From contig NC_080066.1 of the NCBI RefSeq assembly GCF_949987535.1, forward strand, positions 126,522,335 to 126,586,334: a stretch of 64,000 nucleotides of DNA. The letters are read 5' to 3'. Made by a program: the position numbers and the translations under genes. Positions 47,127 through 57,963 of this stretch are shown in pieces. This DNA is from Balaenoptera acutorostrata (lineage: Eukaryota > Chordata > Mammalia > Artiodactyla > Balaenopteridae). How positions within the stretch are numbered: the stretch's first letter is position 1; every line of letters begins with the position of its first letter. A model generated the notes under the pieces. That model worked only from the letters and a program-made list of their open reading frames with translations. It was not told where the DNA came from and searched no databases.

Positions 47127-47830
47127 TTTTTGGCTGTGCTGGGTCTTCGGTTCGTGCGAGGGCTTTCTCTAGTTGCGGCAAGTGGGGGCCACTCTTCATC
47201 GCGGTGCGGGGACCGCTCTTCATCGCGGTGCGCGGGCCTTTCACTATCGCGGCCCCTCCCGTTGCGGGGCACAGGCTCCAGACGCGCAGGCTCAGCAGCT
47301 GTGGCTCACGGGCCCAGCTGCTCCGTGGCATGTGGGATCTTCCCAGACCAGGGCTCGAACCCGTGTCTCCTGCATTAGCAGGCAGATTCTCAACCACTGC
47401 GCCACCAGGGAAGCCCAGGATTTCATTCTTTTTTATGGCACGGTAGTATTCCATTATCTATATATATTATAGTATTCCATTATATATAATATATTTTAAT
47501 TATAGCACTATATTTTATATAATATAATATATGGTACATATATACATATATAGGTATGTACATATATATATATAAATTATATATTATATATATATATACC
47601 ACCTCTACTTTATCCATTCATCCATTGATGGACACTTCAGTTGTTTCCGTATCTTGGCTACTGTAAATAATGCTGCAATGAACATATATGTCTTCATATA
47701 TTTCCTCATTCATGTTTTCTTGTCCTTTGGATAAATACCTAGAAGTAGACTAGCTGGGTCATGTGGTAGCTCTAGTCTTAATTTTTTGAGGAATCTCCAT
47801 ACTATTTTCCATAGTAGTGTAATATATCCT
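46700..47830 (-). repeat. Old L1 3' end split by a SINE
   Basis: Reverse-complement L1 3' UTR ('aagtttcaagtgtacagca', 'ctctgataaccactaatc') and terminal ORF2 ('tccatccatgttgtaaatag', 'ggctactgtaaataatgctg'), ending at 'ccatactattttccatagta'. An AT-rich dinucleotide patch lies at about 47455-47600. Interrupted by the SINE at 47061-47415. Confidence 0.75.
47061..47415 (-). repeat. CHR-family SINE with internal duplication and TSD
   Basis: Minus-strand copy with a long poly-T and (TTTA)n left end. The segment 'ctcttcatcgcggtgcg' occurs twice within 30 bp (about 47191-47232), a small internal duplication absent from sister copies. The duplication 'caggatttcattctttt' lies at 47044-47060 and 47416-47432. 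Confidence 0.93.
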
Positions 47831-48500
47831 TTTACTTTTAAAAAAACCCCATGTTTTATGATTCTTCTTTTAAATATGAGAGTGTGTCACCTGCCTGATG
47901 AAAACATATTCATGCTGTTGGTATTCATTCCATGTAGTATGACATAATATAGTTGAAAGATAAAGCACTTTCCATGGAAAACACAGAGTACTTCACGAAC
48001 ACATATATCAGACTCTTTCCTTGAACTGAGAAATACATGAAAGTAAGTTTGTTTTGTTCTCAAGACCCTATAATTTTAAAATTGAGGGAATCAAAAATAA
48101 CAAGAATTTTCCTTAAACCTAATCTTCAGAAGAGGTAAGCTGTATCTTAAGGTGAAAGCACTTTTGAGGACTAATGTCTTTACTATCTCTGGGTTTCCTT
48201 TATTCTTCCATCTTTCACATCACCATTCTTATTCCCAAATCTCAGAGAAACACTTTTATTTTCTTATTCTTTATTCCTACCAGTCCCTTTTGCATGTGTT
48301 TTACGTCTTTTCATACCTTGCACCCTCCTCTAAAAACTGAGTATGCATAATGAATTTCAGGTTTTCATTAATGCCTAGATAATGCATAATAATCACTATT
48401 CAGATAGACTAAAAAAATCTCTCTGAAACACTGAGAACTTTGAAAAGGAAAAAGGAAAAAACAATTAATTCAATGAGTAATTACTGTTCACTAATCATAA
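47831..48500. other. Intergenic DNA, nothing recognised
   Basis: AT-rich, without a recognisable feature. Confidence 0.5.
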
Positions 48501-48507
48501 GACAGAC

Positions 48508-48727
48508 TATTTTTTTAAAAAATATTTATTTACATTATTTATTTGACTGCACTGGGTCTTAGTTGCAGCTTGCGGGATCTTCGTTGCTGCGTGCGAGATC
48601 TTCGTTGGGGCATGCGGGTTCTATTTAGTTGCAGCATGCGGGATCTAGTTCCCTGACCAGAGATTGAACCCAGGCCCCCTACACTGGGAGCGCGGAGTCT
48701 TAACGACTGGACCCCCAGGGAAGTCCC
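48508..48727 (-). repeat. Older CHR-type tRNA SINE, distinct subfamily
   Basis: About 220 bp. The right end is 'ccccagggaagtccc' (the head on the minus strand). The B-box region is 'gagattgaacccaggcc', and the body has 'gcagcatgcgggatctagtt' repeats in place of the usual CHR body. TSDs are not clear. The head similarity makes it a relative of the other SINEs. Confidence 0.72.
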
Positions 48728-49079
48728 CAGACATTCAAAAATGTTAGATACAATGATTGTTACTTTTATTTTAGCAAACCCAAGTTTACAAGTTACTTTC
48801 TTGATACAGTTAGAATACAAGTTGGAAATGGAGATTGGCAATAGGGCTGACTTATAGTTTGAGAGAGAGATACTAGAGGAGGTTCATCTACTGTTGCCAT
48901 TGCTGATTGCAATGATATATCTGGACAGTTGGCATTAGATGACTGAAACTCAGGCTAGGGAATGAGAAGAGCAGGTGTATAAGCCAGGCTTTACTCTAGG
49001 CATGCTGTGAGACCTTGAGCTTTGATGTAATGGGACTTTCACATACCTGTCTGATAAGATGTGCCCTCAAGTATTTGAG

Positions 49080-49530
49080 AGGGCTATTTAATACTTATGA
49101 ACTGACAAGGATTCCCCCCTTGACCAAACTTTATTCAGGCTCCTTTGAGCCCTCTTTTTGACTGGATCCTGTCCTTGGCTGCCTGAGCCCAGTTTTAGCA
49201 AAGAATCTGGTTGAATCCAGTTTCACCAGGGATCCTGCTAATCCAGTTTAGTGAGAATCCTTCCACCCTTGATATCCCTCCACCTTTGATATTTAATCAA
49301 GTTCTTCTCCCCACACCCTTGATATCTAATCAAGTTCCTCTTAGTAATTTTCTATCCAAAGACTCCCTCACCCTGCCCTTTGGCTATAAATCCCCAGCTG
49401 CCCCGTTGTATTCAGAGTTGAGTTCAGTGTTTCTCTCCTATTGAAATAATCTCTCTCCCCTATTGCAATAATCTTGAATAAAGTCTTCCTTGCCTATTTA
49501 ACTGCAATAGGTGCAATTTTTCTTTGACAG
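49080..49530 (+). repeat. ERV-type LTR with TATA and polyA signals
   Basis: A solo LTR on the plus strand. Repeats of 'cttgatatc(c/t)' and 'aatcaagtt' in the upstream half are followed by 'ggctataaatccccagctg' (TATA box near 49383). About 95 bp further is 'gaataaagtcttccttgcc' (polyadenylation signal), as in a U3-R-U5 layout. The 5' boundary is uncertain. I do not assign a family. Confidence 0.62.
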
Positions 49531-50537
49531 AATCGAAGGGTGAGTTTGATCCAAACACCTTCCATCATAGCCTACCAAAATATGAAGCACTCACACTTAT
49601 AGTTTTTGAGTGGTAGACTTACAAAAATACAAATATATAATGTAGGAGGAGCATGTATTAACATCCATTTACCTTTAGTAGGATATTTAAGGGATGGGAT
49701 CCATGACAGATAATTTTAATCAGGAAGGAGGATTCTAGAAAACAGTTAGTTACAGGATGTGGAGTTTATCTGATGAGAGTTGGTGTCTATCCAAGACCAC
49801 AATGGAGGATCTCAGGCAATCTGGCTTTGGGGTGGAGGATAGTTCACACATGAGGTGTAAGGTGCCAAAAGGGAAGAAAAGAGGAAGGCAATAAAATGGA
49901 AAATGTTTGGGCATACCGAAGAGATGACAAAAATATAATTGGATTTTGCTGTACCTCAGGTTTATATACTCTCACTACAAAATAAGCTCTGGCAAACACC
50001 TTAGATAGTGCTGGAAAGACTAATGTCACAAAGAGAGGATTCCCCTAATATCTTACCGAGTTTTACAAATAAAGGAGAAATTCACTTCTCTCAGTTCTGA
50101 TCCAGGACTCTTAACTGAAAATTTTGCTTATCTCTGTTAGGTGTGGGAGCAGGGTGGAACCAAACTCTATTGTCAAATACTGAAAATCTTAACAAAAAAT
50201 AGGCAAATAAGCAAAAGTTTACTTTTTATAATTTATAAAATATTTAAACATGCTCCATGTTTGAATACTGTTATTATCAGTAAAATATGCTATTTAGATT
50301 GATTTTCAAGGATCAATGAGTTATTTGCACTGAGCCACACACACTCCTTTCTCATCACTTTTAAGGCCAAAAGCAAGCGTTGACAACAGTTAACTGGTTT
50401 TCTAGGGCAACCTTTGACATAGAAGAAAAGCAAAGCTAACAGGCTTGTGAAAGCCTTGAACCCAAGACCTTGACCAAGTTCTGATCTGTAACAAAATAAA
50501 AGCATTGAGAAAGACAACTATTTAAATCACTCTCATC
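49531..50537. other. Intergenic DNA, nothing recognised
   Basis: AT-rich, without a recognisable repeat or exon. Confidence 0.5.
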
Positions 50538-50551
50538 AAATAGACCATGGC

Positions 50552-50870
50552 GGGCTTCCCTGGTGGCGCAGTGGTTGAGAGTCTGCCTGCCAATGCAGGG
50601 TACACGGGTTCGAGCCCTGGTCTGGGAAGATCCCACATGCCGCGGAGCAACTAGGCCCGTGAGCCACAACTACTGAGCCTGCGCGTCTGGAGCCTGTGCT
50701 CCTCAACAAGGGAGGCCGCGATAGTGAGAGGCCCGCACATCGCGATGAAGAGTGGCCCCCGCTTGCCGCAACTAGAGAAAGCCCTCGCACGGAAACGAAG
50801 ACCCAACACAGCCAAAAATAAATAATAATAAATAAAATATTAAAAAAAAAACTTACGCCATTTAAAAAAA
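50552..50870 (+). repeat. CHR-family SINE with TSD
   Basis: Full-length young-type copy with perfect head, B box and A-rich tail. The 14 bp duplication 'aaatagaccatggc' lies at 50538-50551 and 50871-50884. Confidence 0.94.
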
Positions 50871-50884
50871 AAATAGACCATGGC

Positions 50885-51970
50885 ATTGAACACATTTTAC
50901 AGAACTTACATACTCTCTGAAGATCATAGTATTATCTCTCCAGATTCACACTACGAACTCTGAAAATGCCAGTCCCCAAAGCCTTGGAAATAACTGTTTC
51001 TTTTCCTACCTAGGGAAAGTTATTCTCATACTAATAAGAGCCTGATGATTTTATTTTACTACAGTAGATGGTTACTGGAAGGGATATGACTCTTTAATAG
51101 AGTTGCGTTGAATGGTGAATTTTTTTTCAACATGTTTACAAGGACACATTACTATGGTACCTAATTTGAAAAAAAAAAAAAGATTTCCATTGATCATTTT
51201 GTCTGTTTAAATGTGGATAATACTAACTTACTCAGAATAGTAGGGGAAAAATACTGACAAAGTAGTGTTAAGTCCCTTTATAGAGATTCAAGTGGATAAA
51301 AATAATAATGAGAAAAAGATAAACATTATCCCCGATTTCTAGCAGCATATATGTTTTGGTGGAAACAGAACTAATCTTTATGCTGAATTTTATATTAGAT
51401 TCTACAAGCATCTGTATCAGAATCAAAAGCTGCTTTCAAGGGGTATTGTCCAAATGCATCAAACTGGTCAAACGTTGCCTGTTTCAACAAAGAATCTGAT
51501 GAGATTCAGGCCACTTGAAAGTAATTAAAACAGAACAGTAAACACCAAAGCTCTTCTACTTCCTCAGAAGAATGCTACTTTTCTGAATGTAAAGTGAACA
51601 TAAAGGACAATTGTGCTGCATAGGGAAGTATGAATAGAGTTAGGAAGTCACCACTTACGCTCCTGTCCACCAAGAACTTCAGAGGTCACCCAATCAGAAA
51701 TCACTCAGGAAGTCTTTTCAACTCTGTAGGCACATAGTAGTTATAGACTCTAAGACTGACACTGAAAAAGGCTAAAAAGCTCAATGCCTTTGAATGAACA
51801 CAATATCATATGAGCCTTTCCACTTTACAATGAGAATGAGAATGTTTTAGCCCATATGTAATATAGTTAACAACCGTCATACACTCACTAATGCAGCCTG
51901 ATTCTCTCATGGGTAAGTTCTCCTTTGTTGCTCTCACAAATTCAATAGCCTAACCCAAACAGGAGTTTTC
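50885..51970. other. Non-repeat DNA downstream of a small minus-strand frame
   Basis: No repeat family recognised. If the 56-codon minus-strand frame at 51971-52141 is a transcript remnant, this would be its 3' UTR. A T run at 51120-51128 could be a decayed poly-A tail read on the plus strand, but that is speculative. Confidence 0.35.
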
Positions 51971-52141
51971 TCAGAGGACTGCCATCTTGCGGAAGTTGCC
52001 AGATCCATGAAACTGCTTTAAAAGATTTTCAAGAAGCCTATTGATCTGCTCAGATTCATCGGCTGGAACATGCACAGCTTCTGTCTTCTCTGCCGTCTTT
52101 CCTTCAATATGTCTTTGCTTCGCTTTCCCTGGGGTTTCCAT
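51971..52141 (-). CDS. Unrecognised 56-codon frame, possible gene fragment
   Basis: Starts METPGKAKQRHIEGKTAEKT and ends with the residues NFRKMAVL before a TGA stop. The N-terminal third is rich in Lys, Glu and Thr. Residues about 28-44 (DESEQINRLLENLLKQF) would form an amphipathic helix. It sits in non-repeat DNA, unlike nearly every other frame here, and the composition is like a real soluble protein, not a translated AT-rich spacer. The start has a good Kozak context (G at -3, G at +4). A splice-acceptor-like 'atttttacag' lies just upstream, but an in-frame TGA directly after it rules out entry into this frame from that site. It could be the decayed end of a processed pseudogene, a lineage-specific small frame, or chance. 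I do not recognise the protein. Confidence 0.3.
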   Translation of the reverse strand: METPGKAKQRHIEGKTAEKTEAVHVPADESEQINRLLENLLKQFHGSGNFRKMAVL

Positions 52142-52610
52142 TTCCCCAAAAGTTCACTGTAAAAATGACCTTCAATATATCCATTTCAGCACTTTTCCAT
52201 CAGTCCACTAAAATCCACTCTTCATAGCTCAAAAAGTCAGGGTTTAAGCTTCATAAAGAGCCAAGCACTCTAAAAAAATGCTTTTTGAATGATGTCTTAT
52301 AATAGTTTGATAATATTGTGGATGTGTATAGTTCATCAACTTGCAACTACAGAAAAGATACAGATGAACTATCTCAAATACACAGATACACACATGCGTG
52401 CACACACATACATATATGCATACATACATCATATGTATTTATTATATATGTATCCATAAAAATAAAAAACTAGAAGGCAGTAAATAAGCCCCACATGCAT
52501 ATAATAAGCACACATGCATTCTACTTGTACTGCTTAATTAAAAAGCATTTTCTTGCTTCTCAACTATTGTTTATAGTCCTCAAATGAAAAAATGAAACTT
52601 AACCTGTCAA
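52142..52610. other. Intergenic DNA with CA/TA-rich microsatellite
   Basis: A degenerate (CA)n/(TACA)n tract spans about 52376-52440. No gene recognised. Confidence 0.55.
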
Positions 52611-53312
52611 ATTTCTCTAGAAAAGGGAACCCTTGTATACTGGTGGGAATGTAAATTGGTATAGCCACTGTGGAAAACAGTATGGAGATTCCTCAAAAAA
52701 TTAAAAATAGAACTACCATATGATTCAGCAATTCCACTGCTTGGTTTTTATCTAAAGGAAATGAAATCACTATCTTGAAGAGATGTCTGCACCCTGATGT
52801 TCATTGCAGGGTGAACATATATTTGCAATAGCCAAGACGTGAAAATGACCCATGTCCATTAACAGATGAAGAGATAAAGAAAATGTGATATATCTATATG
52901 TCTATATATCTATCTCTCTCTCTATATATAAATGGAATACTATTCAGCCATAAAAGAGAAGGAAATGCTGCTATTTGTGACAATATGGGTGGACCTTGAG
53001 AACATTATGCTAAATGAAATAAGCCAGACAAAAAAGACAAATACTGTATGATCTCACTTACATATGGAATCTAAAAACACCTGAACTCATAGAAAGAGAG
53101 AACAGATTGGTGGTTGCCAGAGGCAGGGGTTGGCGGGGGCAGGTAGGAGAAATGTGTGAAGGTGGTCAAAAGGTACAAACTTCCCGTTACAAGATAAATA
53201 AGTTCTAAGGATGTAATGTTCAGCATAGTGACTATAGTTAACAACACTGTATTGTATATTTGAAAATTGCTGAGAGAGTAGATCTTAAAAGTTCTCATCA
53301 CAAGAAAAAAAA
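52611..53312 (+). repeat. Old L1 (L1MA-type) 3' fragment
   Basis: ORF2 C-terminal end ('tggtgggaatgtaaattgg', 'gcaattccactgcttgg') and 3' UTR ('cagattggtggttgccagag', 'tgttcagcatagtgactat'). It is closely related to 44360-45000. Includes a short CT/AT microsatellite near 52895-52930. Confidence 0.82.
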
Positions 53313-53725
53313 ATTGTGAAAAAAAGATCACTTCGATTAGTCTGTCTTCTGGGGTCAACGATTGTTGGGTTGTTGACTGTACAAACTTTTCTTAGTCAGC
53401 CTGCTTGGTTGGGGAAACCTGAGACGCTAACAAAACACACTGTCATTGACAAAAACAAAAGGAAACAAAAACAGACAAAACCAAACTTCTCTACAATATG
53501 TCTAAAATGGCATTCTTTACTTAAAACTTCCATGATCTTTTATTTTTTATTTTTTATAATAAAATCTAATTTTTATTAAGAAATATATGTACATAATTGT
53601 ATGTGGGTTTATGTATGCCCATAGGAAAAATCCAGAAAAACATACATCAAATAACTAATACTAAATAAACTTCAGTGATAGTGTTACTGTAGAGGAATTT
53701 CACTTTCAACTTTTCTGTGTTGTTC
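53313..53725. other. Intergenic DNA, nothing recognised
   Basis: AT-rich, without a recognisable feature. Confidence 0.5.
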
Positions 53726-53728
53726 ACA

Positions 53729-54016
53729 TTTTTTTTAAATTAATTAATTAATTAATTTTTGTCTGCGTTGGGTCTTTGTTGCTGCACTTGGGCTTCCTCT
53801 AGTTGTGGTGAGTGGGGGCTGCTCTTTGTTATGGTGTGCGGGCTTCTCATTGCAGTGGCTTCTCTTGTTGTGGAGCACAGGCTCTAGAGCGCAGGCTCAG
53901 TAGTTGTGGTGCACGGGCTTCATTGCTCTGTGGCATGTGGGATCTTCCCGGACCAGGGCTCGACCCTGTGTCCCCTGCCTTGGCAGGCGGATTCTTAACC
54001 ACTGCATCACCAGGGA
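53729..54016 (-). repeat. CHR-family SINE, head slightly truncated
   Basis: Poly-T and (AATT)n left end, reverse-complement body, B box 'gggctcgaccc', and an abrupt end at 'catcaccaggga', a few bases short of the usual head. It abuts the L1 3' UTR at 54018. A clear TSD is not visible. Confidence 0.85.
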
Positions 54017-54017
54017 C

Positions 54018-54566
54018 TCAACTTACCCTTCCCCCTCACAGTGTCCTCAAGTCCATTCTCTACGTCTGCGTCTTTATTCCTGTCCGGCCCCAGGTTCTTC
54101 AGAACCATTTTTTTCTTTTTTTTTCTTTTTAGATTCCATATATATGCGTTAGCATACGGTATTTGTTTTTCTCTTTCTGACTTACTTCACTCTGTATGAC
54201 AGACTCTAGGTCCATCCACCTCACTACAAATAACTCAATTTCGTTTCTTTTTATGGCTGAGTAATATTCCATTGTATATATGTGCCACATCTTGTTTATC
54301 CATTCATCTGTTGATGGACACTTAGGTTGCTTCCATGTCCTGGCTATTGTAAATAGAGCTGCAATGAACACTGTGGTACATGACCCTTTGTGAATTATGG
54401 TTTTCTCAGGATATATGTCCAGGAGTGGGATTGCTGGGTCATATGGTAGTTCTATTTTTAGTTTTTTAAGGAAGCTCCATACTGTTCTCCATAGTGGCTG
54501 TATCAATTTACATTCCCACCAACAGTGCAAGAGTGTTCCCTTTTCTCCACACCCTCTCCAGCATGA
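54018..54566 (-). repeat. L1 3' end, 5'-truncated
   Basis: 3' UTR ('tgtcctcaagtccattctct', as at 6428-6470) joined to the end of ORF2. The minus-strand frame 54530-54129 covers the last 133 codons of ORF2 to its natural stop, starting at the His-Cys part of the zinc-knuckle-like motif. The 5' limit is near 54566. Non-functional fragment. Confidence 0.87.
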
Positions 54567-54990
54567 TCTTTTAAAAATGACATTTTTTCTATGACTATTT
54601 GTTCTGTATGATACTTATATATGCAAGTAATAAAACTTCATTCCACTTTATCCATTTATAAATAAAATTTTCCCAATTGCTATTCATGACACAGTTGATT
54701 TTTGGTATCTTTCACATCTAATTGTTTCTTCTCAAAATAATATTATTGCTCAAAAAAATAAGTGATTTCATTTGTATTCTTTTTGTTAAACCATAACCTC
54801 TTGTATAGCTGTTAAGATCATTTTTCTTTATTATTATATGGCTTACAATGCTTTTGTGTTATTCTAAATTAAATAATATCTGTATTCTTAAGACTTAAAA
54901 AAGAAAAAAATTCCATGATCATCTACCACCACCCATCCCAGATAACTGAATGTATTTTCTATATTGAACTCTCAAAGCATTGTGAATCTC
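54567..54990. other. Intergenic DNA, nothing recognised
   Basis: AT-rich, without a recognisable feature. Confidence 0.5.
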
Positions 54991-55300
54991 AACCATCTAT
55001 CTTTCATCCATCCATTTATTCATCTATTTTCTTATTCATTTAGTCCATAACTATTTTCTACCACATTGCTGAACCTATATCAGGCATTTAGGAAAACGCA
55101 CAATCCCTGCTCTAAGGGAGTTCATGGTCTATCATTGGGGATGAACAGTAATTTTATGAAAATCAAATACATTTGTAATTATTTCTTTTGTTCCTCTGCT
55201 AGAATGTGAGGACACTAGAGCAAATGCTGTGCTTTCTTCATCTCTGTAACCTCCTATACTGTCTATTACTTGCACCAAATAGCTATTCATTAAAGATTAA
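54991..55300. repeat. L2 scraps in both orientations
   Basis: Bases 55010-55140 look like reverse-complement L2 ('atccctgctctaagggagtt'). Bases 55190-55300 look like a forward L2 end ('gctagaatgtgaggacac'). Both are weak. Confidence 0.4.
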
Positions 55301-55849
55301 AAATGTACAAGTCTTTGTGTCTAATTCCAACCTAATTTTAATGACACTTTTTACTTTAATCATCTTTATTCTTCCAGGCCAATTGCTCTGCTTGAGAATT
55401 CTAGTCGTTAGGAAATTCTGTTGGGTAGAAACTGTCTTGGTCCAATTTCAGACTAATGTATGAAAGATTTCTGGTGATGACTATGTAAATCAGGAAAAAA
55501 CCCATCAACTATAGTTAAAGTTTCAAGCAGTTGTATTTTCTGTGGAGATTTAAAAAAAATAATTTTTGTTTAATTGGAGAATACAAATATATGCAAAAGA
55601 TTTCTCCAATCATAAATATACAATTTGTTGATGAAATTTCCACAAAGTAAACATCTGGAATGAGCATCCAGAACAAGAATTAACAGTAATTTACAGTATC
55701 TGTAAATTACTGTACAGATACAAAATCATATGATGATTTTGATTCTAGTTGGCAAAACTCACTTTATACAGTGACTATCACATTGCCCTGTACAGATTCT
55801 TAATACTTTATAAGAATAGTAAATATTTTAATAAATTTGCCTGGATTTT
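55301..55849. other. Intergenic DNA, nothing recognised
   Basis: AT-rich. A small imperfect inverted repeat around 'taatttacagta' / 'tctgtaaattactgtaca' lies near 55682-55716. Confidence 0.5.
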
Positions 55850-55946
55850 TCTTTCTTTTTTTCTTTCTTTCTTTCTTTCTTCCTTCCTTCCTTCCTTCCT
55901 TCCTTCCTTCCTTTCTTTCTTTCTTTCTTCCTTTCTTTCTTTCTTT
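55850..55946. repeat. (TTTC)n-(TTCC)n-(TTTC)n microsatellite
   Basis: A pure pyrimidine tract of about 97 bases with a TTCC core flanked by TTTC blocks. It causes the artificial KERK-like and FLSF-like frames on the two strands. Confidence 0.97.
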
Positions 55947-57714
55947 AAGTAAGGGGCTGTGCTTATTTTCATGCTTGTACTATTAAGTAAGGTAAAATTG
56001 TGCTTCTTACAGCAAACACTTTTCCACAAATACATACCAATGGAGCATCGCATCCACCTTCAAATCCTTTGCCCTCTCGGCCTTCCGTTGCTCCTGTTTT
56101 GCCAACTCCCACACCTGAGTGAGCCTCATTTTCTGTTTCTGTTCTCAGAGCTTCTGACTATTGCTGGATCCACTATAATTTCATGCTGTATGTTCACTGG
56201 TGCTGGGATCCTTTGTTTCATCTCTTTTTGACTTTTATTTTATTTCTGGAAGTGGCAGTTCCAATTGATTTGAATTCTGCTTCAGCTCTTAACTATAACT
56301 TTTAGTAGTTGATTTGGTTTGTATTTACTGAGAAGTGTGAATTCTTTTAATTTTCTAATTTTATTCTCATTTTATTTCTCTTATTAGTGTTAATGTTCCC
56401 ATGGCCTTTTTATTCCCTAATTACTCAACAATGTTCTTTACTCAATCCTGATTCTTCTCAACTGTCTGCCACATTCTATACTGTTATGCCTTAAAAATAC
56501 CTGGATATATTGGGTATCAAAGGAGATGCCCCTTTCTTCTCTTCCTCTATTTTTTTCTTGCATATTTCTCTTTCCTTGGCTTCCATCACACTTCACATAA
56601 CCTATTTTTGCCTCCAACAATTGTTCTTATATCTTCATAAGTGAGTCTTCACCCTTCCAAACTAAAGTATTTGAAGGAATGGCCTTTTAACCACCGCCCC
56701 ACCCCGACCCCCTGTGATATATAGTTGGTGTCCAACAGAGATTTTTGACTTAATAAATCCACTAAGATTCTCTTATTTTTCTCTTTCTCTCTTAATCTTC
56801 TCTATTATCACTTCATTAATTTTTGTTCTTTCTCTTCTCTATTTTTATAACAATTCTCTTTCTCCTGGCAACTTTTCCAAGACTCATAAATGGGCTTACA
56901 TCCCCTTCATTAAACACACAGACACAGAATAAATGTGTGCACTTAAGTTTTTCAGTTGCAAGAAATGGAAACCAATTCTGGTTAAACATAAAGATATTTA
57001 ATTTTGAGTCTCCAGAAGCTCATCAAATCAATGGAATCATGGAAAGCTAGGATTTCATTGAAAGAGACTTATTTACATATCTAAAAAAAGGAACATAAAA
57101 CAAATAACATAAAATAACTTTTCTTCATACACCTAAATACAAGTTTACTTCCTACTCAGTGCTTCACAATTCCATCCACATGCAGCTTCAGGGTGTGGCT
57201 TATAATCAACTTCCCTTTAGTTCTGTTGTGATTCTTTCTTGATGTTCTGCAATCTATCGACTAAGCTGTAAAGTTACATACCCCAAATAACTCTACATAA
57301 AGTAACAGGGGAAAGAAAAAAAAGAGAAATTATACATATAAAATTACTTGTATAACTTTATATTTATTGATTATTATTTAATAAACTATTAATAAATTAG
57401 CATTTATTGACTATTTTATATTTATTAACTTTTGCATATGTGTGCATATGTATTTACATACATACATAAATACATGAGCTATATTATTGAAGGAAAAAAC
57501 ACATTTCAACTTCATGTCTGTAACTAGTCATGAAGTTACAGATGCTTTTGTGATTGCTTCCTCCACTACTCCTAAAGTCCCCCATGATTCCTTTAGAAGT
57601 TCTATGGCTCTGACTTACATCTTGGTAGGAAGAAGAAGCTCCAGGGGCTTCCCCTTGGTTCTATGGTAATAACCTGTAGAAGAAGCACAGCAGTGTAACA
57701 AGAGTATGGATTCA
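55947..57714. other. Intergenic DNA, no gene recognised
   Basis: The 90-codon frame at 55959-56231 and the 72-75-codon frames near 56714-57050 lack domains and splice context that I can support. Confidence 0.45.
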
Positions 57715-57715
57715 A

Positions 57716-57931
57716 ACCAGAATCTCCAGCTGTGAATCTAGGATTTGATACTTACTAGCTTTGTGACCCTGGGCAAGTTACTTAACTGATTTGTGTCATA
57801 GTTTCTTTATCTGTAAAATGGGGATAATGATGGTACAAGTTTGCTGTATTAAATAAGTAAATTCATGTAGAGTATTTATAACAATGTCTGACACATCACA
57901 AGTACTCAAGTGTTAGTGATTATTATTAATA
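57716..57931 (+). repeat. MIR SINE, well preserved
   Basis: 'gatacttactagctttgtga', 'ccctgggcaagttacttaac' and 'ttctttatctgtaaaatggg' are the MIR core in order. The tail ends 'cacaagtactcaagtgttag'. Confidence 0.88.
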
Positions 57932-57963
57932 TTAGTAGTAGTAGTGGTGGTGGTGGTAGTAGT
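57932..57963. repeat. Trinucleotide microsatellite (GTA/GTG)n
   Basis: About ten triplets of 'gta' and 'gtg' directly after the MIR tail. Confidence 0.88.

Noticed and set aside
55749..56053. Frames with Lys/Glu/Arg or Phe/Leu/Ser repeats
   Set aside because: Direct translation of the TTTC/TTCC microsatellite.
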